In this document: positions 34,805 through 43,476 of the stretch, piece after piece
Layout of the letters: every line of letters begins with the position of its first letter
Numbering within the stretch: position 1 is the first letter of the stretch
Source: a bacterium
GTDB taxonomy: Bacteria > Bacillota > Clostridia > Lachnospirales > Lachnospiraceae
NCBI GenBank assembly: GCA_004562765.1
Contig: SFRL01000001.1
Span: 65,324 to 129,323 of the forward strand
Length of the DNA stretch: 64,000 bases
Reading direction: 5' to 3'
The notes under the pieces: generated by a model
Databases searched by the model: none
Seen by the model: only the letters and a program-made list of their open reading frames with translations
What the model was told of the DNA's origin: nothing
Program-made: the position numbers and the translations under genes

Positions 34805-35773
34805 TTACAGTGCCACATAAGCCAACAGGCACAGCAGTGTTGTCACAATGGAAAAAACTGCAACCACCCGTGTTTCTGACCATCCGCACAGCTCAAAATG
34901 GTGATGGATGGGTGCCATCTTAAAAATTCGTTTTCCGTGTGTCAGCTTAAAATACCCTACCTGCAGCATCACGGAGAGGATCTCGATCCAGTAGATCAGA
35001 CCTACGATCAGAATAAAAATCGGCATCTGAAGCATATAGGCCGTAGCCGCCACGAAACCACCCAGCGCAAGAGAACCGGTATCCCCCATAAAGACACGAG
35101 CCGGATAGACATTAAACAGCAGGAATCCGAGCAGTGCACCGACAACCGCACAGGTGATGGGCGCCACCCCACTGGCACTTCCGATGGCAACAACCGCGAA
35201 AAAGGTTGCTACAAGGATCGTCACACTGCTTGCCAGACCATCCAGTCCGTCCGTGAAATTCACACCGTTGACCGTTCCGATGACCGCCAAAAACATTACC
35301 GGAAATGTCAGCCAGCCGAGATTCAGATATTTGCCACCGCTAAAGGGGATCAGCATCGTCATCGGTACATTTGCCCACACCATATATGCTGCAAACACAC
35401 CGGTAACCACGATCTCGCAGAGCATTTTCTGCCATGCCAGCAGTCCGTCTGAGCGCTTTAAAACCACCTTTAAATAATCATCCAGGAATCCGATGATACC
35501 AAAACCCAGCGTCACAAACAGGACAGGCATGATCTGCGGATAGTTTTTCATAAAAAGAAGACTGGTAACCGTAATCGCGATCAGGATCATCAGTCCCCCC
35601 ATTGTCGGAGTGCCGTTTTTTACCTGATGGGATTCCAGTTCCTCACGCTCCGTGTTTCCGATCTTCAACTTGCGCAGAAACGGAATGATCACGGGTCCCA
35701 GCACTGCACTTATCGCAAACGCAACTAAAACTGCAAAAATACATGTACTTGTCATATCGAATGCTCTTTCCAT
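34805..35773 (-). CDS. mraY: Phospho-N-acetylmuramoyl-pentapeptide transferase
   Basis: 322-aa polytopic enzyme (about ten helices) that makes lipid I from UDP-MurNAc-pentapeptide and undecaprenyl phosphate. Conserved sites: TPTMGGLM, FLDDYLKV (the DD pair), NFTDGLDGLA, and the histidine loop APIHHHFEL. Length is normal. AGAGGG lies 6 bases before the ATG. It comes 53 bp after the second PBP gene and continues into murD. Confidence 0.97.
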   Translation of the reverse strand: MERAFDMTSTCIFAVLVAFAISAVLGPVIIPFLRKLKIGNTEREELESHQVKNGTPTMGGLMILIAITVTSLLFMKNYPQIMPVLFVTLGFGIIGFLDDYLKVVLKRSDGLLAWQKMLCEIVVTGVFAAYMVWANVPMTMLIPFSGGKYLNLGWLTFPVMFLAVIGTVNGVNFTDGLDGLASSVTILVATFFAVVAIGSASGVAPITCAVVGALLGFLLFNVYPARVFMGDTGSLALGGFVAATAYMLQMPIFILIVGLIYWIEILSVMLQVGYFKLTHGKRIFKMAPIHHHFELCGWSETRVVAVFSIVTTLLCLLAYVAL

Positions 35774-35826
35774 ATCGATCCCTCTTTCATTTGTCGTTCT
35801 TTTGTGTAACTATGTTTTCAACTTAT

Positions 35827-37593
35827 CTAGTATACGTTATTTTCTGTCTCAGTGCAAGGCGCGATATTCAAATAAGGGAGAATATCTGCAAAAATATCCC
35901 TCGCAACGGGTGCTGCGATCGTTCCTCCATAGTATACGCCCTGCGGATTATGGATCACGACGAGAACAAGCACGTGCGGATCATCCGCCGGCGCAAAGCC
36001 CAGAAAAGATGAGATATATTTGTGTGCGCTTCTGGGCAGTGTCTGCGAAGTCGCTGTCTTTCCACCGATCGAATATCCCTCGATGTATGCACGTTTTCCG
36101 CCACCTTCCGTCACTACGCTTTCCAGCAATTCCCGCATCAGTTTTGACGTATCCTCAGAGAGGATCCGGTCATCCTCACCGAGTGTATAATCCTCTCTGA
36201 AATCTTTGACGACCGTTCCATCCTTATCCCTTGCCTCCAGTGCAAGATGCGGTGTGACAAGCAGTCCGCCGTTGACGATCGATCCCGCTGTTGTCGCCAG
36301 TTTGATCGGTGTGATCTGAAAACTCTGCCCAAAGGAGATCGTTGCCAGCTCCACCGGTCCTACATTCTCCTTCGCGTGCATGATCGTTCCTGCCTCACCC
36401 GGCAGATCAATATTGGTCAGCTTATTCAGACCGAACTGATTAAAATATTTAAAAAAATTGTCGACGCCAATGCGCTGCCCAACCGCGATAAATACCGGAT
36501 TGCAGGAATTCTGAAGTCCCTGGACAAACGTCTCGCTGCCGTGTCCGATCACCTTATGGCAGCGAATGCGCCGATCCTCCACCGTTATATAACCGGGACA
36601 GTAAAAGGTATCGTCCACGGAAACCACACCTTCCTCCAGCGCTGCCGATGCAGTCACGATCTTAAATATACTGCCCGGCTCATAGGTATCATTCAGACAT
36701 TTATTTCTCCACATCGTGTTCAGCGCATCATTCGTGCTGATTCCTTCTGCCGGCTCATACCCCTCCGTCAGTTCAAAAGGGTGGTTCAGATCAAACTCCG
36801 GTACATTTACCATCGCATAAACTTCTCCGTTGGACGGATTCATGACAATGATCTCCACACTGTCGGCATCCTTTTGCTCCATGACCTTCTCCGCAGCCTG
36901 CGTCGCATAAGTCTGGATATTGTAGTCAAGCGTCAGATACAGATCATTTCCGTCGACCGGCTCCTGCCTGCTCTCACCCACACCCTCGATCTCGATACCT
37001 CTTGCGTCCGTTAAAGTGAGTATCTTTCCCGGTTCACCCTGCAAAAGTTCATCATATTTGACTTCCAGACCGACGATCCCCTGATTGTCTCCGCCGGTAA
37101 AGCCAAGTACCTTTGAGGCAAGCGTATCGTACGGGTAATACCGTTTGTAATCTTCGTCCACCTTGACCCCCGCCAGTCCCATATCTCGGATCTTATCTCC
37201 GGTCTCAATAGCGACGTTTGATTTGATCCGCTCGATAGAACTGACCTTCTCCACTCGTTTTCGCACTTCCTGTTCATCCATCTCCAGCACCTCTGACAGC
37301 GCTGTGATCACGCCTTCGGCATCCTCGATCTGGCTATGGATCACAGAGATCGTACATACCGTACGATTTGAGGCGAGCAGCACTCCGTTGCGATCATAAA
37401 TGTTGCCGCGGGCTGCCTTGATCGAACGCTCCCTTTCGTGAATATCCTGTGCCTTACCGCCATAGTATACGGATCCCCACACCATGAGATACACCAGCCT
37501 GCCCATCAGAAATACCATCAGCATCGCTACAACAAAAAACATGAGTACGATCTTTTTGCGGTTGTGAACCTTCGTCCATTCCTCTCGTTCCAT
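35827..37593 (-). CDS. Class B penicillin-binding protein, SpoVD/FtsI-like, with KTA motif
   Basis: 588 aa from ATG 37593. It has an N-terminal transmembrane helix (14-38), a dimerisation domain, then a transpeptidase domain with S308-I-F-K311 (EPGSIFK), S363-C-N365 and K512-T-A514 (GGKTATSQ). The third motif is normally KTG, so this copy has Ala instead of Gly. There is no PASTA domain at the C-terminus. It is second of two tandem PBPs, the arrangement of pbpB and spoVD in Bacillus. A 17-bp terminator-like hairpin lies directly upstream, with its right arm covering the only G-rich SD (GGGG, about 11 bases before the ATG). An earlier GTG at 37611 lies within that arm. Confidence 0.87.
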   Translation of the reverse strand: MEREEWTKVHNRKKIVLMFFVVAMLMVFLMGRLVYLMVWGSVYYGGKAQDIHERERSIKAARGNIYDRNGVLLASNRTVCTISVIHSQIEDAEGVITALSEVLEMDEQEVRKRVEKVSSIERIKSNVAIETGDKIRDMGLAGVKVDEDYKRYYPYDTLASKVLGFTGGDNQGIVGLEVKYDELLQGEPGKILTLTDARGIEIEGVGESRQEPVDGNDLYLTLDYNIQTYATQAAEKVMEQKDADSVEIIVMNPSNGEVYAMVNVPEFDLNHPFELTEGYEPAEGISTNDALNTMWRNKCLNDTYEPGSIFKIVTASAALEEGVVSVDDTFYCPGYITVEDRRIRCHKVIGHGSETFVQGLQNSCNPVFIAVGQRIGVDNFFKYFNQFGLNKLTNIDLPGEAGTIMHAKENVGPVELATISFGQSFQITPIKLATTAGSIVNGGLLVTPHLALEARDKDGTVVKDFREDYTLGEDDRILSEDTSKLMRELLESVVTEGGGKRAYIEGYSIGGKTATSQTLPRSAHKYISSFLGFAPADDPHVLVLVVIHNPQGVYYGGTIAAPVARDIFADILPYLNIAPCTETENNVY

Positions 37594-37600
37594 TTTATAT

Positions 37601-37651
37601 AAAAACCCCACAAAAGCAGTTATTATAACTTATTACTGCTCTTATGAGGTT
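37601..37651 (-). terminator. Terminator-like hairpin between the two PBP genes
   Basis: Minus strand arms of 17 bases (37651-37635 and 37620-37604) pair fully when G-U pairs are allowed, with a 14-nt AT-rich loop. Then come five U (37605-37601). The right arm includes the GGGG that would be the ribosome site of the downstream PBP, so it can limit that gene both by termination and by hiding the site. Confidence 0.75.
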
Positions 37652-37662
37652 ATGATTCACAA

Positions 37663-39708
37663 TCACTCCTGTGGTTTGTCCGGCTCCTCACCGGTCTGAG
37701 GTTCCCCTGCGCCTTCCTGCGGCTCACCCTCCTCCGGTTCGCCTTCCTGCTTCTCTGCAGTCGTGGCCGGTACGGTCACACCGTTCAATCCCGTATAAAA
37801 ATTTGTCTCCTCAGGTGTCAATGCACCCTCAGCAGGAATTTCATCCTGATAAATGTTCAGATAAGGCAATGCCTCCTCCAGGATCTCACGCACCAGGTTC
37901 TGCGCATAGGTACTGTGTGCCTGATCATTCGTGTTCGGCTCATCTACCACGGCATAAATGACAAGCTGCGGATCATCTGCCGGCAAATAACCGATGAAGG
38001 ATACCAGATAGTTTTTCTCGTCCTTTGCACCGCTGACAGATTTCTGCGCCGTACCGGTCTTTCCACCCATGGAATATCCGGCAACCTTCGCATAGCGTCC
38101 GGTTCCCTCGGACACCGTATCATACAAATAGCTTCTGATCTGTGCACTGGTCTCCTCAGAAATCGTCTGTTTGATGCGCACCGGATCGATCGTGCGGATC
38201 ACATTTCCATTCTCATCCAGCACCTTGGAAACCATATGCGGCTGATAATAATCGCCACCATTCACAAGCGAGGAAAATGAACTCGCCATCTGTATCATGG
38301 TCACATTAAAATTCTGTCCGAAAGAGTTTGTCGCCAGGTCAACCGTCTTCATATCCTCCACATGATGCAGAAGAGAATCTGTTCGCGCCTCACCCGGAAG
38401 ATCCACGTTCGTGCGCAGACCGAAGCCGAAAATGTTCTGATAATTACAGAAATTTTCCGCACCGATGCGGTAGGACATCTGCATGAGCGCATCGTTGCAG
38501 GAGTCCATCAGAGCCGTGCGCACAGTTTCCGTGCCATGTCCGTAGGTGTTCACACAATGGATATCGTGACCCGAGATTACTTCCTTGCCGTCACACACAA
38601 AGCTCTCATTTCCCTTTAAGGTTCCTGTTTCCAATCCGCAGGCAACGGTAAAAGGTTTTGCTGTGGATCCCGGCTCATAGGTGGAAGAAACGCAATAATT
38701 TGTCCACAGGCGATTGAGCGCATCCGACTTTTCGTCTTCACTCATCTCCTCGATTTCCTCCTTGGTATAGACACCCTCCAGATTCCAGGGATCCGTCAGA
38801 TCAAAGGTCGGGTACTGCGCCATCGCCTTGACCTCGCCATTCTGCGGATTCATGATCAGTACACCGATGTTGCTTGCTGCCGCTCCGTCTCTGTAATTAT
38901 CCTGAAATGTATCACAAAATTCTTTGATCTTATTCTCCACAATGCTCTGCAGATTCGCATCGATCGTCGTCACGATCGTATCTCCGTCCACTGCCTCACG
39001 CACAGTTTTTTCCAGATCGTTGTCCGAGTTCAAATACCCATAGCGTCTGCCGTTTGTCCCACTCAGCACATTGTCATAATAGCTCTCCAATCCAAGCATT
39101 CCGACGTTGTCTGAACGTGTAAATCCGATCACCGGACCGGCAAGCGCCCCGTAAGGATACGTTCGGATATAGTTTTTCTCAAACCAGACACCCTTCAGAT
39201 TCGGGTTGTTTTTCGTATCAGCCGCAAGAGATGCATATTTTTCCATCTCCTCATAGCTGATCTTCTTTAGGAGCACATTGTACTGACTATCGGGAGCATC
39301 TGCCACCAGTGCACGTATCTCACTCTCCTTCAGTTCCGGATAGCATGAAAAAAGCGCTGTCAGTGTAGGCTCAAGATATGGCTGCTTACCACCCACATCA
39401 CTGGTGAGTACCTTGCAGTCCAGCACAAGATTATAGACATCTGTACTGGTGGCGAGGATCGTCCCTTTTGCATCGAGAATATCACCCCGGCGGTAGGGAA
39501 TCGTCTCACTGTCGTATGCCTGCTGCGACAACACGATTTTTTCGTAGGTTGCCCCTTTCACGTACTGAATGTACATAATTCGTCCGATCAGTCCGGCCAG
39601 GGCACCTGCGATCACAAGAAAAAGAAAGATCAGCTTCTTTTTCATACGGATCGTAAATTTTTTCGGTTTTACTTTTCTTCTTTTCGGTCTTTGCTGTTGA
39701 TTTGCCAA
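37663..39708 (-). CDS. Class B penicillin-binding protein (FtsI/PBP2B-like transpeptidase)
   Basis: 681 aa. Basic N-terminus (RPKRRKVKPKKFTIRMKKK), one transmembrane helix (about 25-45), dimerisation domain and transpeptidase domain with S348-T-A-K351, S403-C-N405 and K550-T-G552. All catalytic motifs are intact. The C-terminal 70 residues are acidic and rich in Pro, Gly and Gln (EEGEPQEGAGEPQTGEEP), with no PASTA domain. It should be the septal cross-linking enzyme that works with FtsW and FtsL. It lies 17 bp after the ftsL-like gene and is followed by a hairpin that separates it from the second PBP. Confidence 0.9.
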   Translation of the reverse strand: MANQQQRPKRRKVKPKKFTIRMKKKLIFLFLVIAGALAGLIGRIMYIQYVKGATYEKIVLSQQAYDSETIPYRRGDILDAKGTILATSTDVYNLVLDCKVLTSDVGGKQPYLEPTLTALFSCYPELKESEIRALVADAPDSQYNVLLKKISYEEMEKYASLAADTKNNPNLKGVWFEKNYIRTYPYGALAGPVIGFTRSDNVGMLGLESYYDNVLSGTNGRRYGYLNSDNDLEKTVREAVDGDTIVTTIDANLQSIVENKIKEFCDTFQDNYRDGAAASNIGVLIMNPQNGEVKAMAQYPTFDLTDPWNLEGVYTKEEIEEMSEDEKSDALNRLWTNYCVSSTYEPGSTAKPFTVACGLETGTLKGNESFVCDGKEVISGHDIHCVNTYGHGTETVRTALMDSCNDALMQMSYRIGAENFCNYQNIFGFGLRTNVDLPGEARTDSLLHHVEDMKTVDLATNSFGQNFNVTMIQMASSFSSLVNGGDYYQPHMVSKVLDENGNVIRTIDPVRIKQTISEETSAQIRSYLYDTVSEGTGRYAKVAGYSMGGKTGTAQKSVSGAKDEKNYLVSFIGYLPADDPQLVIYAVVDEPNTNDQAHSTYAQNLVREILEEALPYLNIYQDEIPAEGALTPEETNFYTGLNGVTVPATTAEKQEGEPEEGEPQEGAGEPQTGEEPDKPQE

Positions 39709-39725
39709 AATATGTATTTCCTATT

Positions 39726-40265
39726 TCACTCAGGTATTTCACCATACTGGGACATGAAATCCGCATGATCGATCTCATAGTACACGATCTGATCCTCACT
39801 CGGATAGCTCATGCCAAGCACATCGATTGCCTGCTCCTTTACATCCTCCAGCTTGACTGATGTGGCGAGCCGCTTACTCGTGGCATCATTATCAGCCTTC
39901 AGATTATTGACACTGGTCTCAAGCGCTGCGATATTTTCCAGACGAATGGTGATGTCTGACTGTAGTTTAATATAAAACCCTGCTGTAATGCAAGTAACAA
40001 TTGCAGCCATTGTCAAAAAAGCAACATAGCCGCGGTTCATGATCAGTGCTTTATCCTGATTACGACGTGCGATCGCACGTTGTCTGCGCGCATGCTGACG
40101 CTCCTGAAGTTCCCGCTGTTCGCGTTCCCGACGGCGCTTTTGCTGGCTCTCCCAGTCGTCCGGCATTGCATCCGTGCGCCGTACTGTATTCCCCTCAATG
40201 TAAGTCATTCTCTGATAGTTACGTCCATATTTGTCTGTCTGATGATTCCGGTAATTATTTGCCAT
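39726..40265 (-). CDS. ftsL: FtsL-like septum protein
   Basis: 179-aa bitopic protein. A long charged cytosolic part (Arg/Gln-rich, residues 1-75) is followed by one transmembrane helix (about 78-100) and a short external coiled coil (LENIAALETSVNNLKADND) with a small tail. This is the design of FtsL/DivIC, which recruits the FtsW-FtsI pair. Its place between rsmH and the PBP is the usual one for ftsL. The sequence itself is poorly conserved in the family, so the name rests on position and topology. AAGGGG 8 bases before ATG. Confidence 0.82.
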   Translation of the reverse strand: MANNYRNHQTDKYGRNYQRMTYIEGNTVRRTDAMPDDWESQQKRRREREQRELQERQHARRQRAIARRNQDKALIMNRGYVAFLTMAAIVTCITAGFYIKLQSDITIRLENIAALETSVNNLKADNDATSKRLATSVKLEDVKEQAIDVLGMSYPSEDQIVYYEIDHADFMSQYGEIPE

Positions 40266-40309
40266 AACTGTTTCCCCTTATTTTCCGGCAATTCCCTTTT
40301 GCCGTTATT

Positions 40310-41248
40310 TTATTTCTTTTCAAACACCCGCAGCTTTGCGCTTTTTGAACGGGGGTTTTCCTCCATCTCCCCATCCGTGGGTAAGATTGGTTTCCGTGTG
40401 ATCACTCTGCCCTTTGACACATTCCCACACACACACACCGGGAAGTCCGGCGGACAGGTGCATGGATTTTCATTATTTTTGAAAATTGTCTTTACAATGC
40501 GGTCTTCCAGAGAATGAAAGGTGATAATACAGATCCTTCCGCCCGGATTTAACAACCCGATCATCTCATCGAGGTGGTCTCTCAGCACATCCAGTTCGTG
40601 ATTACATGCGATCCGGATCGCCTGATAGGTTCGTTTTGCCGGATGCCCACCCGTTTTTGCGATCTTTTTCGGGATCGCGGCAGCTATGATCTCATTAAGC
40701 TGCCCGGTCGTCTCGATCGGTGCGATCTCCCGCGCCGCCACAATGTGCTTTGCAATATTTTTTGCGAAACGATCCTCGCCATAATCCCGTATAATGCGGT
40801 ACAACTCGCCCTCACTGTAATCATTCACGATATCCCGTGCGGTAATACGTGCTCTCTGATCCATGCGCATGTCCAGCGGCGCATCTTCCACACGGTAAGT
40901 AAAGCCGCGCTCCGGTGTATCCAACTGGAACGAAGAAACACCCAGATCAAGTACGATCCCGTCTACACCCGTAATGCCAATGCTCGCCAGTTCTTCCTTC
41001 ATATCCGCATAATTGCTGCGGATGATCGTCAGGCGCTCGCCAAATTCCTTCAGACGTTCACCGGCTGCCGCGATCGCATCCGCATCCTGATCGATACCGA
41101 TGAGCCGCCCGTTACCGGACAGCCGCTTCAACACTTCATAAGCATGTCCGCCGCCTCCCAACGTACCGTCCACATAGATGCCCTCCGGTCGGATATTCAG
41201 ATTTTCAATCGTCTCCGTCAGTAGGACGGAAGTATGGTTAAACTCCAT
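40310..41248 (-). CDS. rsmH: 16S rRNA (cytosine1402-N4)-methyltransferase
   Basis: 312-aa SAM-dependent enzyme (formerly MraW) that methylates C1402 in the 16S decoding site. SAM motif DGTLGGGGHAYEVL, LIGIDQDADA, LDLGVSSFQLDTPERGF and the C-terminal TFHSLEDRIVK are all present. ATG at 41248 has GAGGG 7 bases upstream; a TTG 6 bp earlier is an unlikely start. It is the second gene after mraZ. Confidence 0.97.
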   Translation of the reverse strand: MEFNHTSVLLTETIENLNIRPEGIYVDGTLGGGGHAYEVLKRLSGNGRLIGIDQDADAIAAAGERLKEFGERLTIIRSNYADMKEELASIGITGVDGIVLDLGVSSFQLDTPERGFTYRVEDAPLDMRMDQRARITARDIVNDYSEGELYRIIRDYGEDRFAKNIAKHIVAAREIAPIETTGQLNEIIAAAIPKKIAKTGGHPAKRTYQAIRIACNHELDVLRDHLDEMIGLLNPGGRICIITFHSLEDRIVKTIFKNNENPCTCPPDFPVCVCGNVSKGRVITRKPILPTDGEMEENPRSKSAKLRVFEKK

Positions 41249-41289
41249 CTGCAAACCCTCATCAGATCAGGAAGCTGCCCATCCCTGCG

Positions 41290-41718
41290 CTAAAAGCTGA
41301 ATCCCAGCTCCGCCATATGTTCTGCAACTTCATCCATATCATCATAGTTACTGCTCTCCAGCCAGCGGTCTTTATTCCAGATCTCCACGCGGTTCAAAAC
41401 TCCGGCTGACACGATATCCTTCTGTAAATCTGCATGTTCACGCAGATTCGGAGGAATGAGGATTCTGCCCTGCTTGTCCACCTCACAGGTAGCTGCACCT
41501 GCAAAGAAGAAACGCATAAACCGACGGGTTTCAGCATTTGAGGGCAGACCTCGGAATTTCTCCTCGATGCCCTCCCACTCGGTTTTCGGGTACACGAAAA
41601 GACATCCGTCGAGCCCTTTGGTCACGACAAATTCCTCTCCCAACTGTTCACGGAACTTAGAAGGGACGATCACTCTGCCTTTTGCATCAATGCTATGATT
41701 GTACTCACCGGTAAACAT
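41290..41718 (-). CDS. mraZ: MraZ, transcriptional regulator of the dcw cluster
   Basis: 142-aa AbrB-fold protein with two tandem repeats, each holding a DxxGR motif: SIDAKGRVIVPSKFR near residue 10 and EVDKQGRILIPPNLR near residue 80. It binds repeated GTGG boxes in its own promoter region and represses or adjusts dcw transcription. It starts with MFTGEYNHS, as expected, and GAGG lies 7 bases upstream. Four such boxes are seen at 41793-41829. Confidence 0.96.
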   Translation of the reverse strand: MFTGEYNHSIDAKGRVIVPSKFREQLGEEFVVTKGLDGCLFVYPKTEWEGIEEKFRGLPSNAETRRFMRFFFAGAATCEVDKQGRILIPPNLREHADLQKDIVSAGVLNRVEIWNKDRWLESSNYDDMDEVAEHMAELGFSF

Positions 41719-41792
41719 CTCGTGTCCTCATCGTATATCCGCAGTCCTTTGGCAGATGCTCCAACTTATTCACAAAGTTATGAACTTATCCA

Positions 41793-41829
41793 CCACTTTC
41801 TACCACATATATACCACTTTCCTCCACTT
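41793..41829 (-). promoter_or_regulatory. MraZ operator, four phased GTGG boxes
   Basis: On plus, CCAC starts at 41793, 41803, 41814 and 41824 (spacing 10, 11, 10), three of them as CCACTT. On minus these read AAGTGG, like the AAAGTGG repeats reported for MraZ. They lie just downstream of the predicted transcription start, where bound MraZ would block RNA polymerase. Confidence 0.8.
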
Positions 41830-41837
41830 ATAACCCT

Positions 41838-41866
41838 ACTATACGCCCTTTTTTCGTAAAAATCAA
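41838..41866 (-). promoter_or_regulatory. sigma-A promoter of the dcw cluster
   Basis: Minus strand: TTGATT (41866-41861), 17 bp, TATAGT (41843-41838). Start predicted near 41831, giving a leader of about 110 nt that carries the MraZ boxes. Confidence 0.7.
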
Positions 41867-41889
41867 TGGAACATATGTTTTTTTCGCAA

Positions 41890-41925
41890 AAAATAGCAGG
41901 TGTGCTTTTGCACACCTGCTATTTT
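41890..41925. terminator. Strong bidirectional terminator before mraZ
   Basis: Perfect 16-bp stem (41890-41905 and 41910-41925) with TTTT loop, core AGCAGGTGTGC, A/T tracts on both sides. It ends the lgt transcript. The Spo0E-like stop codon is inside it. Confidence 0.9.
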
Positions 41926-42082
41926 AATCCATTAATTGCTCTAATATCTCATCAACTCGTCGGCTGGCCTCCAGACATTCCTCGGAATCCAGCCCCGATG
42001 CAATACTTTTATTCAGTTTTTTCCGTTCCTGCTCCAGCTGACGCATCAGCTCCGCTTTGTCTCTCGTCATTTCGGATGTCAT
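41924..42082 (-). CDS. Spo0E-like small protein (aspartyl-phosphate phosphatase family)
   Basis: 52-aa reading frame. It begins MTSEMTRDKAELMRQ; then come ERKKLNKSI and, after an acidic turn, EECLEASRRVDELLEQ. This two-helix pattern matches Spo0E/YisI proteins, whose consensus is ...LN..I....S.E.L..S...D.L.. and which dephosphorylate Spo0A-P to hold back sporulation. The usual SQELD core reads SRRVD here, with the Gln replaced. It overlaps the 3' end of lgt by 74 bp in another frame. GGAGG lies 14 bases before the ATG at 42082, somewhat far; ATG 42070 lacks an SD. Confidence 0.7.
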   Translation of the reverse strand: MTSEMTRDKAELMRQLEQERKKLNKSIASGLDSEECLEASRRVDEILEQLMD

Positions 42083-42956
42083 CTGCCTGTGTCTTTCCTC
42101 CACTTTGCGCCATTTTCCTGCGCATAACTATGATCCATACAGCGGACACCACTGCCATGACTGCACCTACAACCATAGATACCGGAATACCAAGTCCCGG
42201 TATTAAAAGCTGATCGGTACGCAGGCTTTCCACCCAGAATCTGCCGACGCCATATCCAAAGAGATATAAAAGGAACACCTCTCCGTCAAATTTTTTACGA
42301 CGGATATACCATATAAGGAATAACAGCAATGCCAGATTCCACAGGGACTCATATAAAAAGGTAGGATGTACCTGTATGTAATCCACACCGTCGATCGTCA
42401 GGATATGCGCCGCTATTGATTCCGTGATCTCACCGCTTCGCACAGCATTGACCGGGAGCTGCATGGCAAGCAGATTATCCGAGTAGCCGCCAAAACACTC
42501 GCGGTTAAAGAAATTGCCCCACCGCCCGATGATCTGTCCGGTGATCAGACCAAGACCTGCGGTATCACACACAAGCGGAAATCTCATCTTTCGCTTTTTA
42601 CAAAAAATAAACGTCGTGATGATGGCTGCAATGACACCCCCGTAGATCGCCAGTCCTCCCTGACGGAAATTGAACACCTGCAGCGGATGATCCTTGTATT
42701 TATCCCATGCAAAGATCACATAATAAATGCGGGCACCGATCAGCGAACAAATAATGGCAATAATTGCCAGATCAAAATAATTATCCTGATTCTGTCCGCT
42801 GCGCTTCGCCTCCCACAGCGCAACCAACAAACCCGCCAGCATAGCCACCGCCAGCGTCAGCCCGTAATAGGCAATATCAAAATTGCCGATACTGATCGTT
42901 TTTCCGACATGCTCCAGATAAATATGAAGATTCGGAAAATTAATGTTCATGTTCAT
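42009..42956 (-). CDS. lgt: Prolipoprotein diacylglyceryl transferase
   Basis: 315-aa membrane enzyme with about seven helices that adds diacylglycerol to the lipobox Cys of prolipoproteins. The signature GRWGNFFNRECFGG contains the essential Arg and Asn, and GGLAIYGGVI is the HGGL-like motif. It ends with a hydrophilic tail (residues 280-315) that runs into the Spo0E-like gene. AAAGGA lies 8 bases before the ATG. I saw no clear promoter in the 100 bp upstream. Confidence 0.95.
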   Translation of the reverse strand: MNMNINFPNLHIYLEHVGKTISIGNFDIAYYGLTLAVAMLAGLLVALWEAKRSGQNQDNYFDLAIIAIICSLIGARIYYVIFAWDKYKDHPLQVFNFRQGGLAIYGGVIAAIITTFIFCKKRKMRFPLVCDTAGLGLITGQIIGRWGNFFNRECFGGYSDNLLAMQLPVNAVRSGEITESIAAHILTIDGVDYIQVHPTFLYESLWNLALLLFLIWYIRRKKFDGEVFLLYLFGYGVGRFWVESLRTDQLLIPGLGIPVSMVVGAVMAVVSAVWIIVMRRKMAQSGGKTQADDIRNDERQSGADASAGAGTEKTE

Positions 42957-43056
42957 ATTGATTTCCTTTACATATGCCCGCGCATCCGTTCATGCAGAAC
43001 CGACGCGCGGACTTTCAGCACAAAAGCTGTTGACACTCTTTTTGTTTTATGAGCAC

Positions 43057-43374
43057 CTATTGTTTGCAGCGAAAGCTGGCACATTCCGTCTCCGCAACCA
43101 CGCAGGCATTCACACCGTTGATACCGATGTGATCCGCATGACACTGCTGATTGTCATTGAAGGTACAATTTGCCGCCTTACAGTGAACCTCTAACGATGT
43201 TTTCGGTTCACCGACCGCGTTTTTGCTGCAGTTACAGCCCTGCTCCTTAAAGCTGGAACAGCAGGTCTCATGAGGCATGGATGCCTCGCTGCCTTCCACG
43301 AGAATATCATTCTTGGAACACTTTTTGTCTGCATTATACATGCAGTGTACAACATTGCAATCTAATTTCGTCAT
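43057..43374 (-). CDS. Protein with two DUF1540 domains (Cys-rich)
   Basis: 105 aa. Two repeats share the pattern V-C-x4-C-x(6,7)-C: NVVHCMYNADKKCSKND with ETCCSSF, and VHCKAANCTFNDNQQCHADH with ETECASF. DUF1540 is a small metal-binding-like module common in spore-formers with unknown role. The start at 43374 (MTKLDCNV) has GGAAAGGAA upstream; an 8-residue longer start is less good. No signal peptide. It may be part of the unit leading into lgt; no terminator was seen. Confidence 0.85.
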   Translation of the reverse strand: MTKLDCNVVHCMYNADKKCSKNDILVEGSEASMPHETCCSSFKEQGCNCSKNAVGEPKTSLEVHCKAANCTFNDNQQCHADHIGINGVNACVVAETECASFRCKQ

Positions 43375-43476
43375 GATCGATCTTTCCTTTCCATACAAAA
43401 TAATTACACATGCGTGTGAATTTAGTATGGTTTTCGGAAAGCATTCTTATGCGAATCGATTACATTCCAAAAATTA

